The notes beneath the pieces were generated by a model. The model searched no databases and was not told the DNA's origin. It saw nothing but the letters and a program-made list of their open reading frames with translations. Source: a bacterium (GTDB taxonomy: Bacteria > Verrucomicrobiota > Verrucomicrobiia > Limisphaerales > RI-55). From it: a stretch of DNA of 64,000 bases. Made by a program: the position numbers and the translations under genes. Positions 19,701-27,066 of the stretch are shown in pieces (within the stretch, counting starts at the first letter, position 1; each line of letters begins with the position of its first letter). The stretch is from positions 61,347 through 125,346 of the forward strand of contig WGOC01000012.1 of the NCBI GenBank assembly GCA_016124235.1, written 5' to 3'.

Positions 19701-20144
19701 TTCCTCGAGAAATCCGAGACCCAGTGCCTGCGTTGCCACAAGGTCAGCGTCAACGGCCAGTTGATCGGTGGCGACGCCGCGCCGAATCTCACGGGAGTGG
19801 GCAAACGCTCCACCAAGGAATACCTGCTGACATCGATCGTGAATCCCAACGCCGCGTTCGCACCCGGATACGAACAGGTCGTCGTCACCTTGAAAAATGG
19901 CGCGGTGGTGACCGGCCGCGTGTTATCGGAAGATGACCAGAAACTTGTTCTCGAAGTGCCGATCGTGGCGGATGAGGAGGCGGCAGAAGCGGCCTCGGCC
20001 GGGGCTACCATTGAGAAAAAGACAATCGAGAAGTCGAACATTGCGAATCGGGAACGCGGTCTCTCGGGCATGCCTGAAGGGTTCGGCGAAATCCTGACGC
20101 CATTTGAACTGCGGGATCTGGTCGCCTTCCTGGCAAACCAATAG
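16716..20144 (+). CDS. PVC-type membrane-bound dehydrogenase with HEAT repeats and cytochrome-like domain
   Basis: This 1,142-residue exported protein has a signal peptide (VASALTFSPALFAADE). The N-terminal half (about 30-450) is a beta-propeller of the NHL/glucose-sorbosone dehydrogenase type, with VDGSVYVAETRRRK, GHNMHGVTMGPDGRLYWSVG and RGLRNPEEIVFNELGDLFAAD. It matches the Planctomycete/Verrucomicrobia 'putative membrane-bound dehydrogenase' family. The middle (about 460-720) has HEAT-like repeats, for example HHNLNVRREAQFALAAKG. The C-terminal 'putative haem-binding' domain has C1004, C1007 and H1008 in CLRCHK and ends in TPFELRDLVAFLANQ. It probably transfers electrons from an organic substrate to a periplasmic chain; the substrate is unknown. 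There is no clear operon partner. Confidence 0.92.
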   Translation: MSQFRFISWSLVASALTFSPALFAADELKPTFPVPAGLRAEAFAHEPMFANPVAVSVDVDGSVYVAETRRRKANRLDIRQVPDWLNYDLSFTNVAMKEAFLREKLSPELSAQNKRRVADLNGDGSNDWRDLTALTEVIYKLRDTDGDGRADQVTTYADGFNTVVTGVAAGLYARGKDVYATIEPDLWQLRDNDGDGRADERKSLVGGFAVHIAYAGHNMHGVTMGPDGRLYWSVGDIASNYLPNEGAIFRSNPDGSDFEVFARGLRNPEEIVFNELGDLFAADNDSDNGDRERWLHVVEGADYGWRNWWQYQIGKMWGATEDTYPMWNAEGLWHLWFPEQSAWVLPPAAYIGPGPCGMKFYPGGALDDQFGGRILLAEFTGSPGSSTINRFTLKQHGATYDVAADEKFLKDIVATGIDFAPDGSALFVADWAGGWDLNNRGRVWKVFSPTSLTNADTLATRKLLEDGFDQRPESELINLLGHHNLNVRREAQFALAAKGTASVPALTKVATSSGDLLQRIHALWGLEQINRKSPGALMGVTNLLSDSEAEIRTQSARMMGDGQVIAVGPKLIDLLQDSNPRVEFAAAQALAKLRDHKAITPIEQLLARNGKQDRYLRYAGIHALEKIGDVDALLATRNDPSTDVRIASTVALRRLERPEVSEFLKDADPLVVADAARAINDVPIQEATPKLAALIQADGSLPAAVMAAISPTTTPTNDFVFGPIARRALNANFRLGKPANAERLGAFAANPANPTAMRREAVRLMADWQQPNPRDQVVGAWRPLTPPHRDVAPIKESLNRHLAGMIDGDDNLRADVIQLASTLGIHLDGQMLLSWVQDPNRAPGARINALEILAKNQSPELDAALGSVLNPSANPAEVYGAGVQIEARRRPENMAAQLDFLLRYRLNQHLQQALAALSHVASTNLDQHLVRYLDQMSAGELAPQVCLDVVAAAEQRKAPAVQSALAKIEDMLAKDPLGKKKLALTGGDPGRGRKIFLEKSETQCLRCHKVSVNGQLIGGDAAPNLTGVGKRSTKEYLLTSIVNPNAAFAPGYEQVVVTLKNGAVVTGRVLSEDDQKLVLEVPIVADEEAAEAASAGATIEKKTIEKSNIANRERGLSGMPEGFGEILTPFELRDLVAFLANQ

Positions 20145-20258
20145 TGGCACACGGCCCGCGTTCCCGACCTTCGGAGGACTAAAGTCCCGAGCATCTTTTG
20201 CCGTTACAAGAGGGGACCTGCCGGCTCCGCTATTGAGCCGTTGTGGTTTCGCCTTGGC

Positions 20259-21872
20259 ATGAACGACCACCCCATCGCAACGCCGCCCAGTGAACGGAGC
20301 AGCCGCATTCTCGCGGTGGACGACGAAGCCCTGGCCCGCACGCTCCTGCAGCGCCATCTCCAAAAGCAGGGACACGAAGTCGTGGCCGTCGCCAGTGTGG
20401 CCGAGGCGCAGGACCGCGTAAACCGCCACGGCGTCAAAACGTTTGATTGCGTGGTGACGGACTACTTGATGCCTCAACAAAGCGGGCTTGAACTGCTCGC
20501 CTGGATCAAGGAGCAAGATCCTTCGCTGTCCGTGATCATGGTCACGGCGCAGGGCGAACGCGAAACGGTCGCCCGGACGCTCCGGGGTGGCGCCGCCGAT
20601 TTTCTCGACAAGCCGGTGGCCCCGGATGATTTGCGGCAAGCGGTCGGCCGTGGAATCAAATCCACCAACCACCAAAGGCGACTCAAGGAAACCGCCACGG
20701 AAGTTGCCGCCCTCGGCGAAGTTCAACAACTTCTCGTCGGGCTTCACGCCGATCAATTCCTGGACGACGTCCAACTGCACTTCCATCCAAAGCATCAAGC
20801 CGGCGGCGATTTTGCCTGCTCGAAGAGACTGCCGGATGGCCGGCGGCTGGTCTTGCTGGCCGACGTCTCGGGACACGACCTGAAGGCTGCCTACGTGTCC
20901 GCTTATTTCCAGGGAGTCCTGCAAGGGATGATCGTGGGTGGGCAGGATGTTCCCTCAATTCTCGATTATTTTAACAAGTGGTTGCTCGGCGTTTCCGACA
21001 GCGCGGCCGGCGGAATGAAGCTGCCGTCGATCGCCAGTTCGCTCAGCGTCTGCGCCATTGTGATCGATGAAGAATCGGAAAACATGACTGTCATCAATCA
21101 CGGTTCGCCGATTCCCTTCCTCGCCCGTTTAAACGGACCATCGATTGCGCTCGGCGAAAAGGGCGGCTGGCCCCTGGGATGGTTTCCCGATGCCGGCAGC
21201 ACGAACGAGAGCTGGCCGCTGGCGGCAGGACGACTCTACCTTTGGACCGATGGTCTGGAAGATTCCGCCGCTCAACAGGGTGTGAGTCCGCTCGCCATGG
21301 CCACGCGGCTGGAGCGCGATCGGAAACTGAGTCTTCCATCCGGCTGGCTCGCCCAGGCGCCGGACGACGTATTGTTGCTCGTGGTGGACGTGCAGCACGA
21401 AGCCGGCTCGTCCGACAATCGATTCGATCCCGTCCTGTGCGAATCGTACGCCGGGTCCCGGGTCGACGAGATCGATTCCATCCAAAGCAGCTGGGAACAA
21501 TCGCTTAAATTTGCGATCCCCACACTGGACCGAGACCGGCTTTACGACGTGCTTCTTTGCAGTCGCGAGGCGGTCATTAATGCTTTGACTCACGGATGCG
21601 GAAAAAAGGACGACTGCGAATGCAGCTTTCAGCTGTACTACAATTTTCAGTCCGGCACCATCCGCGTCCTCGTCAGCGACCCGGGTAACGGACACGATTT
21701 CGACCAAGAACAACACAGTCGCCGGGCGGTGGAAGAAATGATCGATCGCCATCGAGGGCTGACACTGATGCATTGCATGGCCAGTCGCATCGAAACCCGT
21801 CGGAACGGCGCCGAGCTGATCATGGAATTTCATTGCCCGTGTGAAAGCTCCAAACTCACCCACGAAACATGA
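20259..21872 (+). CDS. Receiver-PP2C phosphatase-HATPase fusion regulator
   Basis: This 537-residue partner-switching regulator has three modules. The receiver (15-130) has DDEA at 21-24, phospho-acceptor D68 in CVVTDYLMPQ and K118. The PP2C/SpoIIE phosphatase (about 155-375) has metal motifs GGDF (182-185) and DVSGHD (202-207), plus TDGLED and DDVLLLVVD. The last part (about 395-535) is a histidine-kinase-like ATPase of the anti-sigma type, with EAVINALTHG (N-box) and SDPGNGHDF. It therefore combines an RsbU-like phosphatase and an RsbW-like kinase in one chain. The stop overlaps the start of the STAS gene by four bases, so the products are coupled. The ATG at 20259 is preferred over a TTG at 20241. 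No sigma factor lies beside it. Confidence 0.9.
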   Translation: MNDHPIATPPSERSSRILAVDDEALARTLLQRHLQKQGHEVVAVASVAEAQDRVNRHGVKTFDCVVTDYLMPQQSGLELLAWIKEQDPSLSVIMVTAQGERETVARTLRGGAADFLDKPVAPDDLRQAVGRGIKSTNHQRRLKETATEVAALGEVQQLLVGLHADQFLDDVQLHFHPKHQAGGDFACSKRLPDGRRLVLLADVSGHDLKAAYVSAYFQGVLQGMIVGGQDVPSILDYFNKWLLGVSDSAAGGMKLPSIASSLSVCAIVIDEESENMTVINHGSPIPFLARLNGPSIALGEKGGWPLGWFPDAGSTNESWPLAAGRLYLWTDGLEDSAAQQGVSPLAMATRLERDRKLSLPSGWLAQAPDDVLLLVVDVQHEAGSSDNRFDPVLCESYAGSRVDEIDSIQSSWEQSLKFAIPTLDRDRLYDVLLCSREAVINALTHGCGKKDDCECSFQLYYNFQSGTIRVLVSDPGNGHDFDQEQHSRRAVEEMIDRHRGLTLMHCMASRIETRRNGAELIMEFHCPCESSKLTHET

Positions 21873-22207
21873 ACCACACCATCAACTCCCAAACTCACAC
21901 GTTGCAGCTGCAAATTCCCGGTGACATCACCAGCACCACCGCACCCGCTTTGCGGGAGGAACTGTTCGCGCTCCTTGAGCGGGAATTGTCTTCCAACAAC
22001 CAGGCCTGGCAGACCCTGCATCTTGACCTGAGCAGCGCCAAAATGGTGGACAGCGTTGGCCTGAACCTGCTCGTTTCCATCATCCGCCTGGCCAAGGAAC
22101 ACAGCCGGAAAATTTGCTGCACCGTCGCCAGCCAGCACGTGCATCGAACGATGCTGTTCACGCGGCTGGATTCCATGATGCAGATCAACCTGCTCCAGGC
22201 AGCCTGA
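21869..22207 (+). CDS. STAS-domain anti-sigma factor antagonist
   Basis: This is a 112-residue single-domain STAS protein of the SpoIIAA/RsbV type. The phosphorylation loop HLDLSSAKMVDSVGLNLL carries S62 in the usual position, followed by the helix LVSIIRLAKEHS. Its start codon overlaps the stop of the receiver-PP2C-HATPase gene (ATGA), which makes translational coupling and a 1:1 partnership likely: the HATPase part would phosphorylate S62 and the PP2C part would remove the phosphate. The final target, a sigma factor or another protein, is not encoded nearby. The amide-ligase cluster begins 86 bases downstream on the same strand. Confidence 0.9.
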   Translation: MNHTINSQTHTLQLQIPGDITSTTAPALREELFALLERELSSNNQAWQTLHLDLSSAKMVDSVGLNLLVSIIRLAKEHSRKICCTVASQHVHRTMLFTRLDSMMQINLLQAA

Positions 22208-22292
22208 TCGTCTTCTGGACCTGCCAACCGCGTATAGCTTTTCGGCTCAATGCGGGATCGCCAAACGAAAGGGATTCCGTTAGCAATGGGCC

Positions 22293-23012
22293 ATGCCGCG
22301 ACGGCAAAAAAAGTCCCGCCTGCACCTACCGGTCGATCTGCAGGCGCAACCCACAGATTCATCCTGTGGGCCCACCTGCTTGCAGGCCGTATACGCCTTT
22401 CACGGCGATGCCGTTCCGCTGGCCCAATTGATCGACGAAGTGCCCACCGTGGAGGGCGGCGGCACGCTCGCAGTTTTGCTGGGTGTGCATGCGTTGCGGC
22501 GAGGCTACCAGGCCACTTTGTACACGCTGAATCTCCGCATATTTGACCCTTCCTGGTTTCACCCCCGACCGCTTGACGTGGCGGAAAAACTGCGGCAGCA
22601 GATCAAACATCGGAGCGGAAAACGGCGTCAGGTAACACAGGCTTGCCTTGATTTTGTGGAAGCCGGCGGCGAAGTCCTTTTTGAAGACCTGACGGGCTCG
22701 CTGATTCGCCGCCACTTGCTCAATGGGCAGCCCATTTTGACGGGGTTGAGCGCAACGTTTCTCTATCGTGTCGCCCGCGAAATCCCCGATACTGGCGAAG
22801 ACGACGACATTCGTGGCGAACCGCTCGGACATTTCGTTGTGTTGAAGGGCTACAACAAACGCCGGCACAAGGTATTGATTGCCGATCCATACGAAGCCAA
22901 TCCCGTGGCAGCCGGAAAGGATTACGCCGTCACCATGGAACGATTGATCAACTCCATTCTTCTGGGCGTATTGACCTACGATGCGAACCTGCTAATCATC
23001 CGCCCGCAATAA
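22293..23012 (+). CDS. C39-like cysteine peptidase of the amide-ligase cluster
   Basis: This is a 239-residue papain-fold (C39-like) protein. The nucleophile C25 sits in TDSSCGPTCLQAVY, the catalytic histidine is H180 in LGHFVVLKGYN, and D198 lies in LIADPYEANP. There is no signal peptide, ABC transporter or ATPase domain, so it is a free-standing cytoplasmic enzyme rather than a bacteriocin exporter. The gene is followed within ten bases by the RLAN/ATP-grasp ligase gene, the first link of a four-gene run. Its role may be to process or hydrolyse the peptide made by the ligases; it could also act as a transferase. Start is the ATG at 22293 (MPRRQKKSRL). Confidence 0.78.
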   Translation: MPRRQKKSRLHLPVDLQAQPTDSSCGPTCLQAVYAFHGDAVPLAQLIDEVPTVEGGGTLAVLLGVHALRRGYQATLYTLNLRIFDPSWFHPRPLDVAEKLRQQIKHRSGKRRQVTQACLDFVEAGGEVLFEDLTGSLIRRHLLNGQPILTGLSATFLYRVAREIPDTGEDDDIRGEPLGHFVVLKGYNKRRHKVLIADPYEANPVAAGKDYAVTMERLINSILLGVLTYDANLLIIRPQ

Positions 23013-23022
23013 AAAGGCATCC

Positions 23023-24498
23023 ATGCCGCGCATACTTTTCGTCGTTAACAATCCGGATCGTTGGCCCATCAGTCTGCCCGAAGTGGAAGTCGTCTCGGCG
23101 CGGACCTACCTGACCGACCCACAGTTTTCCACGCTGCGCAACTGCAAGGTCTACAATCTCCACCGGTCCTACTCTTATCAGAGTCTGGGCTATTACGTCT
23201 CCCTGTTGGCGGAGGCGCGCGGACACAAACCGATGCCGCGGATCTCGACGATTCAGGACATTCGCTTCCAATCTCTGACGCGCACGATTTCCGCCGACCT
23301 GGATGAACTTATCCAAAAATCACTGGGCCACGTGCCGCACGATGAGTTCACTTTGTCGATCTACTTTTCGCGCAACGTCGCCAAACGCTACGATCAATTG
23401 GCGCGGCAGCTCTTCAATCTATTTCCCCTACCCCTGCTCCGCGCCCAGTTCAACCGAACCGAGGACGGTTGGCAGTTGCAATCGATCAACGCCATTTCGA
23501 CGAATGACATTCCGGAAGGCCATCGCGAAGCCGTCGTCGAACTCGCCCGGGATTACTTCACTCGAGCCCGCGCTCATCCACCGCGCAAGTCGCCGCCGCG
23601 TCATGCTCTCGCCATCTTGACGGATAAGAGTGACACCACACCGCCGTCCGACGCCAAGGCCCTGGAACGCTTCGCCGACGCGGCCGACCGTTTGTCGTTT
23701 TCCGTGGAAATGATCGACAAGGACGACTATGGGCGCGTCGCCGAGTTTGATGCGTTGTTCATTCGGGCCACGACCGCCGTGGACAATTACACCTACCGCT
23801 TCGCCCGCCGCGCCGAGGCGGAAGGCTTGATCGTCATTGATGACCCCGAATCGATCGTCAAGTGCACCAACAAGGTCTTCCTGGCCGAACTGTTGACGCG
23901 TCACCGGATTCCCATCCCCCGGACGGAAATTCTGCATCGCGACAACATCCTCGATGTGCCCAAACGCCTCGGCTATCCGCTCATTCTCAAGCAGCCCGAT
24001 TCGTCATTTTCACTCGGCGTCGTGAAGGTTGAGGATGAAGTCGCCTACAAGAACAAGGTGGAGGAACTGCTCGAAGAATCGGACCTGCTGATCGCCCAGG
24101 AGTTTTTGCGCACGGACTTCGACTGGCGGATCGGGATCATCGACCAAAAGCCGCTCTACGCCTGCCGCTACTTCATGGCCCGCGGCCACTGGCAGATTTA
24201 TAACAACCAGAAACAAGGCGACGATCATACCGGAGATTTTGAAACCATCCCCATCGAGATGGCGCCCAAGCGGGTCGTCCAGACGGCCCTTCGCGCGGCC
24301 GAATTGATCGGTAATGGCTTATACGGCGTCGACCTCAAGGAAGTGGGCGGCCGCTGCAGTGTCATTGAAGTGAACGACAATCCCAGCATCGATTCAGGTG
24401 TCGAAGACAAGATGCTGCGCGAGTATCTCTACGATCGAATCATGGAAGTATTTGAACGGCGACTGGAAGCTCAACGCGAAGGCCGGGCAATCGAATGA
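23023..24498 (+). CDS. RimK-like ATP-grasp ligase with RLAN N-terminal domain
   Basis: This 491-residue protein forms amide bonds between a carboxylate and an amino group using ATP. Residues about 1-190 resemble the RimK-like ATP-grasp N-terminal (RLAN) domain, with NNPDRWPISLPEVEVVSA and FSRNVAKRYDQLARQLF. The ATP-grasp part (about 215-480) has the ATP lysine region YPLILKQPDSSFSLGVVKV, the linker LLIAQEFLRTDFDWRIGI and the metal site VIEVNDNPSIDSG. The ligand cannot be read from sequence; relatives join Glu or other amino acids to peptides. AAAAAGG just upstream is a ribosome site. The stop overlaps the next gene's start (ATGA), so the ligase and the GCS2-type enzyme are translationally coupled. 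Confidence 0.9.
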   Translation: MPRILFVVNNPDRWPISLPEVEVVSARTYLTDPQFSTLRNCKVYNLHRSYSYQSLGYYVSLLAEARGHKPMPRISTIQDIRFQSLTRTISADLDELIQKSLGHVPHDEFTLSIYFSRNVAKRYDQLARQLFNLFPLPLLRAQFNRTEDGWQLQSINAISTNDIPEGHREAVVELARDYFTRARAHPPRKSPPRHALAILTDKSDTTPPSDAKALERFADAADRLSFSVEMIDKDDYGRVAEFDALFIRATTAVDNYTYRFARRAEAEGLIVIDDPESIVKCTNKVFLAELLTRHRIPIPRTEILHRDNILDVPKRLGYPLILKQPDSSFSLGVVKVEDEVAYKNKVEELLEESDLLIAQEFLRTDFDWRIGIIDQKPLYACRYFMARGHWQIYNNQKQGDDHTGDFETIPIEMAPKRVVQTALRAAELIGNGLYGVDLKEVGGRCSVIEVNDNPSIDSGVEDKMLREYLYDRIMEVFERRLEAQREGRAIE

Positions 24499-25724
24499 AA
24501 AAAAGCTTTGGCTTGTTCGAACGATACGGGGTTGAACTCGAATACATGATTGTCGACGAGGAGACGCTCAACGTACGCCCCGAGTCGGACAAGTTGATTG
24601 CGTTGGAATCAGGGAGTCTTGCAGGCGACGTCGCGCGTGGTCGCCTCGAATGGTCGAACGAACTTTCCCTGCATTTGATCGAGCTGAAAACGGGACGACC
24701 AGCGGTGCGGCTCTCTAGATTGGACACGGCGTTTCAAACAGAGGTGCGGCACATAAACCATCTTCTGCAAAAGTCCGGGGCACGGCTGCTGCCCACGGCG
24801 ATGCATCCGTGGATGGACCCGGCTCGCGAAAGCCGACTCTGGCCGCACAGTAATGGCGAAATTTACGCCGCGTTCGATCGAATCTTCAATTGTTCGGGCC
24901 ACGGTTGGACCAATCTACAATCAACGCACATCAACCTCCCGTTTCGCACGGCCGCCGAATTTCGGAAGCTCCATACCGCGATTCGTCTCGTGTTGCCTTT
25001 GCTTCCCGCCCTGGCCGCCAGTTCGCCCTTCATTGAAGGCCGACGCGCGCCCATGCTCGATGCACGATTGGAAACTTATCGCCACAATTGCCGCCGCATC
25101 CCGTCCATCACCGGTCACGTCATTCCCGACGTCGTGAATTCGCCGACGGAATACCGCCGGAAGATTCTTCATAAGATCTATCGCGATCTTACGCCTCACG
25201 ACCCGGAAAAATTGTTGCAAGAGGAATGGGCAAACGCACGCGGCGCGATCGCGCGCTTCGAACGGGACACGATTGAAATTCGTGTGCTCGACATTCAGGA
25301 ATGCCCGGCGGCCGATCTGGCGATCATTCAATTTGTCGCCTCCGTTTTGCGCGCATTGACGAACGCAAAAATCTCTCCGGAAGCCGCTCAATCGCGCCCC
25401 AGCACCCGAGTCCTTGAAGGGCTTTTGCTAGACGTCATCCAGCAGACAGGCAAGGCACGCGTTACCGATCCGACAATCCTGAGCGCTTTTGGCATTGATT
25501 CAGAATCCGGGCTCGAAGCGCGCGAGTTACTTGAGTTGCTGCTGGAGGCGGTTGCGCCCGCCAAAGCTCCCTGGCGGGAGACGATAGAGTTGATTCTAAT
25601 TCAAGGAACCCTCGCTGAACGCATTTTGACGAAGACCGGCGAACGCCCCTCTCGTGCCAAGTTGCGCCGCGTTTACGCCGAGCTGGCCGATTGCCTCGAA
25701 CGCGGCAAACTCCTGCATGCCTAA
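24495..25724 (+). CDS. GCS2-type carboxylate-amine ligase (YbdK family)
   Basis: This 409-residue member of the glutamate-cysteine ligase 2 / COG2170 family has a glutamine-synthetase-like fold. The N-terminal metal motif YGVELEYMIVD has E14 and E16. The central segment NLQSTHINLPF takes the place of the family's N-x-x-x-H-V-H motif, and RFERDTIEIRVLDIQECP supplies substrate-binding Arg and Glu. It should ligate an amino acid to a carboxylate with ATP hydrolysis. Despite the family name it need not make gamma-glutamylcysteine. It is coupled to the ATP-grasp gene (4-base overlap) and overlaps the next gene by 8 bases. No thiol-biosynthesis gene is nearby, which favours a dedicated peptide or amide product. 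Confidence 0.9.
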   Translation: MKKSFGLFERYGVELEYMIVDEETLNVRPESDKLIALESGSLAGDVARGRLEWSNELSLHLIELKTGRPAVRLSRLDTAFQTEVRHINHLLQKSGARLLPTAMHPWMDPARESRLWPHSNGEIYAAFDRIFNCSGHGWTNLQSTHINLPFRTAAEFRKLHTAIRLVLPLLPALAASSPFIEGRRAPMLDARLETYRHNCRRIPSITGHVIPDVVNSPTEYRRKILHKIYRDLTPHDPEKLLQEEWANARGAIARFERDTIEIRVLDIQECPAADLAIIQFVASVLRALTNAKISPEAAQSRPSTRVLEGLLLDVIQQTGKARVTDPTILSAFGIDSESGLEARELLELLLEAVAPAKAPWRETIELILIQGTLAERILTKTGERPSRAKLRRVYAELADCLERGKLLHA

Positions 25725-26436
25725 GCGCGGCTTTCAGCTTTTGTTCTCTTGCGAACACGCCAGCAACCGCATTCCTCGTCGCTTTGCAGCCGTGGCAAAG
25801 CGTGCCGGCAAGGTATTGAAGACGCATCGTGGTTACGACCCGGGAACGGCTGCATTGGCAAGATATCTGGCCCGTCACTTTGACGCCCCACTTTGGATCG
25901 GAAAATGGAGCCGTCTGCTGATCGAGCTGAATCGTTCGCCTTGGCATCCAAATTTGTGGTCGGAATTTTCCAAAGACCTTTCCACCTCCGAGAAAGCCGA
26001 TTTGATCGCCTCCTATTACGCGCCCTACAGATCCGGGATTGAAACCGCGATCAAACGCTGCTTGGCATCTACGCATTCGGTCCTGCACATCAGCCTCCAC
26101 TCATTCACGCCGATGTTGAACGGCGAGAGGCGACGAGCAGACGTCGGATTTCTGTACGATCCCCGCCGAATTCGAGAGAAGCAATTCTGCAGGGCCTGGA
26201 TCTCAGAACTATCACGCGCCGAAAGCCGACTGACGGTCCGCCGGAATTACCCATATCGCGGCGTAGCGGACGGGCTGACAACGCACCTCAGGAGATTATT
26301 GCCGGACGGTCGCTACCTCGGTATTGAACTCGAAGTAAACCAGCGTCATCCATTGGGCAACTCCGCGAATTGGCGCCACTTGATCAAGACACTGGCAATG
26401 ACTCTGGAACAGGTCATCAACGCTCGGGAAAAATGA
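25717..26436 (+). CDS. N-formylglutamate amidohydrolase-like protein
   Basis: This 239-residue protein belongs to the N-formylglutamate amidohydrolase (HutG/FGase) family. These zinc-dependent hydrolases cleave N-acyl or amide bonds of amino acids. Motifs seen are LFSCEHASNRIP (C12-E13-H14), HRGYDPGT, LIELNRSPWHPNLWSE and the later HISLHSFTPM and ADVGFLYDPRR. The ATG at 25717 (MPKRGFQLLF) is chosen because it places the zinc motif at the family's usual distance; it overlaps the GCS2 stop by eight bases. No histidine-degradation gene is near, so a role in the amide cluster, such as removing a blocking group or recycling product, is more likely than Hut. Confidence 0.86.
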   Translation: MPKRGFQLLFSCEHASNRIPRRFAAVAKRAGKVLKTHRGYDPGTAALARYLARHFDAPLWIGKWSRLLIELNRSPWHPNLWSEFSKDLSTSEKADLIASYYAPYRSGIETAIKRCLASTHSVLHISLHSFTPMLNGERRRADVGFLYDPRRIREKQFCRAWISELSRAESRLTVRRNYPYRGVADGLTTHLRRLLPDGRYLGIELEVNQRHPLGNSANWRHLIKTLAMTLEQVINAREK

Positions 26437-26483
26437 TACCGCGCCGCGCGCCGAATTCTCTCCGAACGTGGCTCCCGAAAAAC

Positions 26484-26515
26484 GAAAGCCCGCCAATCGG
26501 GTTGCGATTGGCGGG
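26484..26515 (-). terminator. Terminator of the small lipoprotein gene
   Basis: CCCGCCAATCG (26489-26499) and CGATTGGCGGG (26505-26515) form a perfect 11-bp stem with a 5-base loop. Read on the minus strand, the stem is followed by GCTTTCGTTTTT, so it terminates the gene that ends at 26534. The plus-strand side lacks a T-run. Confidence 0.88.
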
Positions 26516-26533
26516 TGTAGATTCGGAAAAAGA

Positions 26534-26899
26534 CTATTTCTCCTTCGCCTGGGCTTCCAATTCGCCCGCCTTGGCTTTCGCTTCGGCGGCGGAAGCGGCG
26601 GCGCCTTGCTCAGTGTAGACGACGTTGGCCATGACGAACGCCTCGGCCAGTGCATCGTTCTGCGCCTGGCTCATTTTGTTGCTCTTGGCGATGAGGCTAT
26701 CCATCGTGCTGATGGCCAGCTTGTAGTTGTTGCCTTTGAGCGCAGAAACGGCCTTGTCCAAATCCGTTTTGATATCGGCCGGCGCACCGGAAAAAGCCGA
26801 TTCCAGCTTGGCTGTATCGACGGAAGCCGCCTTCTTGCAACCGGTCGAAACAAATGCAACGAGGCATCCAGCGAGCAGGGCAATCAATGATTTCTTCAT
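26534..26899 (-). CDS. Small lipoprotein
   Basis: This is a 121-residue protein with a type II signal: MKKSLIALLAGCLVAF followed by the lipobox STGC. The mature part is helical and rich in Ala, Lys and Glu, with AKLESAFSGAPADIKTDLDKA and NNYKLAISTMDSLIAK, the latter TPR-like. The end (AAASAAEAKAKAGELEAQAKEK) looks like an extended helix. The start at 26899 is clear because the signal begins there; the in-frame sequence further upstream is not signal-like. It is a single gene with its own strong terminator and no recognised family; the shape suggests a periplasmic structural or scaffold lipoprotein. Confidence 0.85.
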   Translation of the reverse strand: MKKSLIALLAGCLVAFVSTGCKKAASVDTAKLESAFSGAPADIKTDLDKAVSALKGNNYKLAISTMDSLIAKSNKMSQAQNDALAEAFVMANVVYTEQGAAASAAEAKAKAGELEAQAKEK

Positions 26900-27066
26900 A
26901 AGCTTGAGTTGTGTTGGTGATCTTGGAACTGGTCGCAAGCTACCGAAATCCCAGAGAAAGGTCAAATTTTCCTCATCGACCACTTCGAACCCATCATTTG
27001 ATCAGAAATACTGCAGTCACCATTTCCTGAGCTGGCGACGTCATAAAACGGGCAATGACCTTCGCT

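Noticed and set aside
25462..26100. 212-residue minus-strand frame over the GCS2 and hydrolase genes
   Set aside because: It is antisense to two well-supported enzymes and shows no family signature.
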